Assembly: GCF_003863335.1 (NCBI RefSeq)
Contig: NZ_RRAZ01000013.1
Span: forward strand, 1 to 64,000
Reading direction: 5' to 3'
DNA from: Falsigemmobacter faecalis
GTDB taxonomy: Bacteria > Pseudomonadota > Alphaproteobacteria > Rhodobacterales > Rhodobacteraceae
DNA length: 64,000 nucleotides
Shown: positions 60,124 through 64,000 of the stretch, piece after piece
Layout: each line of letters begins with the position of its first letter
Position numbering within the stretch: position 1 is the stretch's first letter
Notes under the pieces: model-generated
Seen by the model: the letters and a program-made list of their open reading frames with translations, nothing else
Told to the model about the DNA's origin: nothing
Databases searched by the model: none
Program-made: the position numbers and the translations under genes

Positions 60124-60587
60124 ATACAGTAGCAAGCCGCACCTTCCGCAGCACGCCGCATCGAGACTCTATGGATACATGGCTCGCAATTGTCGACCTC
60201 CTCACTCGAGGCGAGCGAACGGAGGCCAAGGACCTCCTACTTGCAGTCAAAGGCATCGCCGCCAGTATCATCGCCGACCAAGCACCCAAGGGTGTACCTA
60301 TCGTGGCAGCCTGCGATGGCCCGCGCACGCGGGTCTACTGCACTTACGACGACGATGCCATTGATGGCACCGACGAGAATGAGACCTCGCTCGGATACGA
60401 TCCTCTCAAGGGCGACTGGTCGGTGTCTCTGCCATGCCAGGACTCGGATCTGCTTTGGGTCCAAGCCGCTCTCAAAACGCATGGCGATCGTATTACGGCC
60501 CGCAGCATCAGCGAGAAGGTGGTAGAAACCTCTAAGAACAGCAATGCAGCCCTAGTCTTCGATCCGAAAGGATTTCTGGGATCATGA
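60120..60587 (+). CDS. unassigned CBASS-operon protein (155 aa)
   Basis: Not recognised. Overlaps both cap6 and cap7 by 4 bases, so it belongs to the operon. Predicted soluble, alpha/beta: a helical start (MDTWLAIVDLLTRGERTEAKDLLLAVKGIAASI), VPIVAACDGPRTRVYCTYDD, a conserved-looking acidic/aromatic core and ISEKVVETSKNSNAALVFDPKG at the end. The known E. coli system (cdnC, cap7, cap6, nucC) has no such gene. It could be a second, very divergent HORMA-like protein, a closure-peptide carrier or a regulator; none is shown by the sequence. Confidence 0.7.
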   Translation: MNTVASRTFRSTPHRDSMDTWLAIVDLLTRGERTEAKDLLLAVKGIAASIIADQAPKGVPIVAACDGPRTRVYCTYDDDAIDGTDENETSLGYDPLKGDWSVSLPCQDSDLLWVQAALKTHGDRITARSISEKVVETSKNSNAALVFDPKGFLGS

Positions 60588-61087
60588 GCACCGTCAGCGT
60601 CAACACCTATACACACTCGGCAACCTATCTGGCTGACAACATGCTAAAGAGCGTCAAGGACATTATAGTGTTGAGCGGTCTCGACCCCACAACCTTCGTT
60701 GGCGATTGGGAGTTTTACAAGACTGGAATGCGGACCTGGTTACAGTCCGGTCATCTCGAGAAGGTAGTCCTGGAGGTGTTCGATCCGGTCACCGACGCAC
60801 TGATCGTACGTTGGGACATCGAGGTGGCCTACGGCTGGAGCGCGAACGGAGACGGCAGCTTTTGGACCGATACTGACCAACTACGCTACGCGATCAAAAA
60901 GTCGGGCATCCACCAGAGTCGTTTGCGCTATCGCTTCATCGTCACCCGCGCGGCAGGTTTTGGCGAGGTGGCAGGTTGGGCACCAGCCACCCTGCGCAGC
61001 ACTGACGGTATGGTTCGCCAAAGCCTCGGCACAACGGTCGAGCACAATGGCCTCGGCGCATCCACGTCCTATTATCGGAGATCATAA
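60584..61087 (+). CDS. cap7: Cap7, bacterial HORMA-domain protein
   Basis: 167 aa. [79 protein letters not shown] and a C-terminal [28 protein letters not shown] are the blocks of bacterial HORMA1 proteins. In its closed state it binds and activates the CD-NTase after sensing a phage peptide. Stop TAA overlaps the cdnC ATG (TAATG). Confidence 0.92.
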   Translation: MSTVSVNTYTHSATYLADNMLKSVKDIIVLSGLDPTTFVGDWEFYKTGMRTWLQSGHLEKVVLEVFDPVTDALIVRWDIEVAYGWSANGDGSFWTDTDQLRYAIKKSGIHQSRLRYRFIVTRAAGFGEVAGWAPATLRSTDGMVRQSLGTTVEHNGLGASTSYYRRS

Positions 61088-61983
61088 TGCTGAGCATTGA
61101 AGAGGCCTTCCGCAAGTTTAAGAGCCGTCTAGAGCTTAACGAGAAGGAGACGACTAACGCGTCGAACCGCCAGCAAGAAGTTAGGAACTATCTCGACACC
61201 AAGTTCAAGATCGACCGCAGTTTCCTTACCGGTTCCTATGCACGTTGGACCAAGACAAAGCCCCTCAAGGACGTCGATATCTTCTTCGTTATGAAAGCGT
61301 CAGAGGATGATTACCTATCGAAGGCTCCTTCAGCCATCCTGACTGACTTCCACGATGCCCTTGTTGAGAAATACGGCGATAAGGCGCGCAAGCAAAACCG
61401 GTCCATAAACGTAGATTTCGGGGTTAAGGCGGATGCCGACGACAATACCGACTATCGTGTGATCAGCGTCGATGTCGTCCCTGCGTTCGAGAAGGGATCC
61501 GATTTTCAGATCCCCGACAATGGTCTTGGCAAATGGATCGGCACCAATCCGAAGATCCACGCTGACAAGGCAGTTCAGGCGCATCAGGCCTATTCAAACG
61601 AGTGGAAGGGTTTGGTCCGTATGGTCAAGTATTGGAACAACAATCCCAAGCATGGCGAGAAGCCAGTGAAGCCGTCCTTCCTGATTGAGGTGATGGCTAT
61701 GGAATGCCTGCACGGTCCTTGGGGCGGTCAGTTCGACCGGGAGATGCAAGGTTTCTTCTCTACACTTGCCGATCGCATATTCGACAAATGGCCTGACCCA
61801 GCAGGCCTTGGCCCAGCGATCAGCGATAGTATGGACCTGGCCCGCAAGCAACGCGCACAGACTCTGCTACGTGCCGCAGCGCGCGAAGCCACCCTTGCCA
61901 TTAATCACTCCCGCCAGGGCCGGAATGGCGAGGCGCTGCGCGCTTGGCGTGAATTGTTCGGCCCCAAATTCCCCCTTTCATAA
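61087..61983 (+). CDS. cdnC: CD-NTase clade C cyclase (CdnC)
   Basis: 298 aa. Nucleotidyltransferase signature [22 protein letters not shown]49-S50, catalytic D62 and D64, third acid D129 in [10 protein letters not shown]. Helical C-terminal domain. CdnC enzymes make cyclic tri-AMP in HORMA-controlled CBASS, which fits the NucC effector next door. Intact by these residues. Confidence 0.94.
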   Translation: MLSIEEAFRKFKSRLELNEKETTNASNRQQEVRNYLDTKFKIDRSFLTGSYARWTKTKPLKDVDIFFVMKASEDDYLSKAPSAILTDFHDALVEKYGDKARKQNRSINVDFGVKADADDNTDYRVISVDVVPAFEKGSDFQIPDNGLGKWIGTNPKIHADKAVQAHQAYSNEWKGLVRMVKYWNNNPKHGEKPVKPSFLIEVMAMECLHGPWGGQFDREMQGFFSTLADRIFDKWPDPAGLGPAISDSMDLARKQRAQTLLRAAAREATLAINHSRQGRNGEALRAWRELFGPKFPLS

Positions 61984-61992
61984 GGAAATTCC

Positions 61993-62718
61993 ATGGCCGA
62001 CTGGTCTTTGCCTCAGCTGCTTTCCAGCCTTCACAACGACATTCAGACCCGCCTCAAAATCGTCCGCGAGACCATTCAACACCCCGGTTCCAAAGGCGAT
62101 GCAAGTGAAGGCGTTTGGATCAGCCTGCTGCAGACCTATTTGCCCGAACGGTACCGAGCCAACAAAGCGTTCGTCGTCGACAGCCGCGGACAATTTAGCC
62201 AGCAGATGGATGTAGTTGTGTTCGACCGACAGTACTCTCCGTTCATCTTCAAGTACGAGGGAGAGATGATCGTACCAGCCGAGAGCGTCTATGCGGTGTT
62301 CGAGGCTAAGCAGTCGGCAGACAAAGCCATGGTCCAGTATGCCCAAGAAAAGGTGGCCAGCGTACGCCGCCTGCATCACACCAGCCTGCCCATCCCGCAC
62401 GCCGGTGGCACCTACCCTGCCAAGCCGCCGCTTGAGATTCTGGGAGGATTGCTGACCTTCGAGAGCGAGTGGACACCCGCATTCGGTGATTCCTTCCGGA
62501 ATGCCTTGGCCGCTGATTCTTCCGATGGCCGCCTAGACATCGGATGCGTGGCGTCCCATGGTCATTTTTTCTACGATAAGCCATCATCCGATTACGTCTT
62601 CGAAAGTGAGACTAAGGCCGCCACAGCCTTCCTTTTTAAGCTCATCTCCACCCTGCAGTTCAGTGGGACGGTGCCGATGATCGACGTCGACGCCTATGGG
62701 CAATGGCTCGCCGACTGA
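61993..62718 (+). CDS. nucC: NucC, cyclic-trinucleotide-activated endonuclease effector
   Basis: 241 aa. DWSLPQLLSSLHNDIQTRL start, catalytic D73 (QMDVVVFDRQ) and E104-K106 (AVFEAKQ), the same residue numbers as in E. coli NucC, and SLPIPHAGGTYPAKPPLEILGGLLTFESEW near the allosteric pocket. Trimer that hexamerises on cA3 and degrades host DNA, causing abortive infection. Nine bases after cdnC. Confidence 0.96.
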   Translation: MADWSLPQLLSSLHNDIQTRLKIVRETIQHPGSKGDASEGVWISLLQTYLPERYRANKAFVVDSRGQFSQQMDVVVFDRQYSPFIFKYEGEMIVPAESVYAVFEAKQSADKAMVQYAQEKVASVRRLHHTSLPIPHAGGTYPAKPPLEILGGLLTFESEWTPAFGDSFRNALAADSSDGRLDIGCVASHGHFFYDKPSSDYVFESETKAATAFLFKLISTLQFSGTVPMIDVDAYGQWLAD

Positions 62719-63293
62719 ACGCCTGTCCGTGGCGCGGACTCCTGGCAACGCTAGTGCAAAGCGTCGAAGAATCGAGGGCCACCTCATGGGTATTACTGAT
62801 CATTGGCTCGCCGCGAAGCGCTGTGATAAAGCAAGCGACTGGCCAGGATACGGTTACCTCATTGCGCGCGGCACGAATGACCGCTTTCTCGGTTTCTTCT
62901 CGACTGCTTTGCCGCAGTGCTGCTAGGCTGCTCTCCGCCCTAAACGGCATTCTCCCCGTTCGTGCATTTCGCCTGTGCGGACACGGCCTACTCCGATGAC
63001 TACTATCGCAAGTGGAGCTCTTGGGTTGTATATACCTCACTACAAACACTTTTTGCGCTACGTTCAGCCGCCCTGCTAGGCCAAAATCAACGCTCTGCCG
63101 CCCGAGGTGACAGTGTGAAGTTTTTAATGTCTGTGTACGGTTCAGTATTGATTTGATTACAACCTACGACTAACTATAAAACCAACAAGACCCGCCACGC
63201 CTCGGACAGAGCTTCGGCTTTGCACTGCGCACCCTGGCGGGTTACTTGTTTCTGGGCCTGCATTTGTGCAGTAATCCCCGGCATGGTGGCCCA
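62719..63293. other. intergenic region without a supported gene
   Basis: About 570 bp between nucC and the Abi_2 gene. Frames present on both strands look like chance frames. No strong terminator was found directly after nucC. Confidence 0.5.
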
Positions 63294-64000
63294 ATGAAGT
63301 TCACAAAACCCGCTACATCCATCAGCGATCAAATAGTATTGCTGCGGCGTCGCGGCATGGTTATCGATGATGAATCCGCTGCGCGGCACTACTTACAGCA
63401 CATTTCATATTACCGTCTACGTGCCTACTGGCTGACATATGAGACACCTGCAGCCGCGGATGACCATGCTTTCCGGCCGGGCACACGGTTCGAGGATGTT
63501 CTTGCCCTCTACGTTTTCGACCGGCAGCTACGCCTACTAGTTATGGATGCTATCGAACGGGTGGAGGTCGCCCTGCGCGCAGGATGGGCTCATCATATGG
63601 CAATGACATACGGCTCGCATGGCTATCTTGACCAAGGGATTTACGACAGCCGCGACAGACACGCGCGTGCGGTAACGACCTTGTCTGATGATTTCAAGTG
63701 GTCCAAGGATACGTTCGCCGAGCACTACCGCACCAAATATACAGATCCTGTTCTCCCCCCTGTCTGGATGGCGGCCGAGGTGATATCATTCGGGCAGTTG
63801 TCGAAGTGGCTGGGCAACCTCAAGCTACGTTCAGACCGCCAAGCTATAGCCAAACCCTTTGGGCTGGATGAAAAGGCGCTGGTCTCGTTCGCGCACCATA
63901 TGAGCTATGTGCGTAATATTTGTGCCCACCATGGGCGGTTATGGAACAAGCGGTTCACAGTAACAATGGCGGTGCCGAAGTTTCCAGCTCAATTGCCGGT
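63294..64000 (+). CDS. Abi_2-family abortive infection protein (partial)
   Basis: At least 235 codons from ATG 63294, open at the window edge. KPATSISDQIVLLRRRGMVIDDESAARHYLQHISYYRLRAYWL, VLALYVFDRQLRLLVMDAIERVEVALRAGW and YVRNICAHHGRLWNK are the blocks of the Abi_2 (AbiD/F-like) family. R207-x4-H212 fits a HEPN-type RNase motif. Directly downstream of CBASS, so part of a defence island; probably an RNA-cutting abortive infection factor. Confidence 0.88.
   Translation, partial: MKFTKPATSISDQIVLLRRRGMVIDDESAARHYLQHISYYRLRAYWLTYETPAAADDHAFRPGTRFEDVLALYVFDRQLRLLVMDAIERVEVALRAGWAHHMAMTYGSHGYLDQGIYDSRDRHARAVTTLSDDFKWSKDTFAEHYRTKYTDPVLPPVWMAAEVISFGQLSKWLGNLKLRSDRQAIAKPFGLDEKALVSFAHHMSYVRNICAHHGRLWNKRFTVTMAVPKFPAQLP

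Noticed and set aside
62660-63049. Opposing frames downstream of nucC
   Set aside because: Both have low-complexity, unpatterned translations; no start signals.

Overview
This window reads as most of a conjugative plasmid from an alphaproteobacterium, most likely Rhodobacterales (Paracoccus/roseobacter type). The evidence is a RepC-like initiator, moderately high GC, arsenic and copper gene families typical of that group, and a complete-looking F-type transfer apparatus whose gene order follows the MOBH plasmids and elements of the IncA/C-SXT kind (mobI-traI-traD, then traL-E-K-B-V-A-dsbC-traC-...-traW-traU-traN). No rRNA, tRNA or CRISPR array was seen.

Layout. (1) 0.3-2.0 kb: repC-like gene (minus) and, on the opposite strand upstream of it, two paralogous small-RNA-like modules. 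(2) 2.0-19.8 kb: a long minus-strand transfer operon, from short leader genes through traL, E, K, B, V, A, dsbC, traC, trbI-like, a signal peptidase, a trbC-traW fusion, a pair of zinc-ribbon genes, traU and traN. traF, traG and traH are not in the window. (3) 19.9-40.6 kb: an accessory metal-resistance island inside the transfer region. It holds arsenic genes (arsRC fusion, gapdh, arsJ, acr3, arsC, arsH), copper genes (cueR, copA, copZ, a CopB-like ATPase, multicopper oxidase, two c-type cytochromes), a 3.75-kb TniA-type transposon with 27-bp inverted repeats and a perfect 5-bp target duplication, and many broken genes. (4) 40.6-47.8 kb: the other half of the transfer region (membrane protein, traD interrupted near its end by an IS256-family element, MOBH relaxase traI, a mobI-like gene). 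(5) 47.8-50.1 kb: a probable oriT/regulatory region and a partition locus: a 315-bp array of 35 nine-base units, parA, and a ribbon-helix-helix parB. (6) 50.2-58.3 kb: a peptidoglycan hydrolase and a minus-strand operon of recombination-type genes (NrdH-like, Bet, YqaJ exonuclease, CobS-like AAA+, DUF3150, CobT-like VWA protein), in which each internal gene is preceded by a copy of the same hairpin/U-tract/Shine-Dalgarno leader. (7) 59.1-64 kb: a defence island, with a five-gene type III CBASS operon (TRIP13-like ATPase, an unassigned 155-aa protein, HORMA, CdnC cyclase, NucC nuclease) followed by an Abi_2-family gene that runs off the window.

How it fits together: regions 1 and 5 maintain the plasmid, regions 2 and 4 transfer it, region 6 resembles the homologous-recombination cargo of SXT/IncA/C elements, region 3 gives arsenate/arsenite, organoarsenical and copper tolerance, and region 7 protects against phage. 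The most unusual structures are the repeated intercistronic leader in region 6, the nine-base centromere-like array, the duplicated small-RNA module upstream of repC, and the extra conserved-position gene in the CBASS operon.
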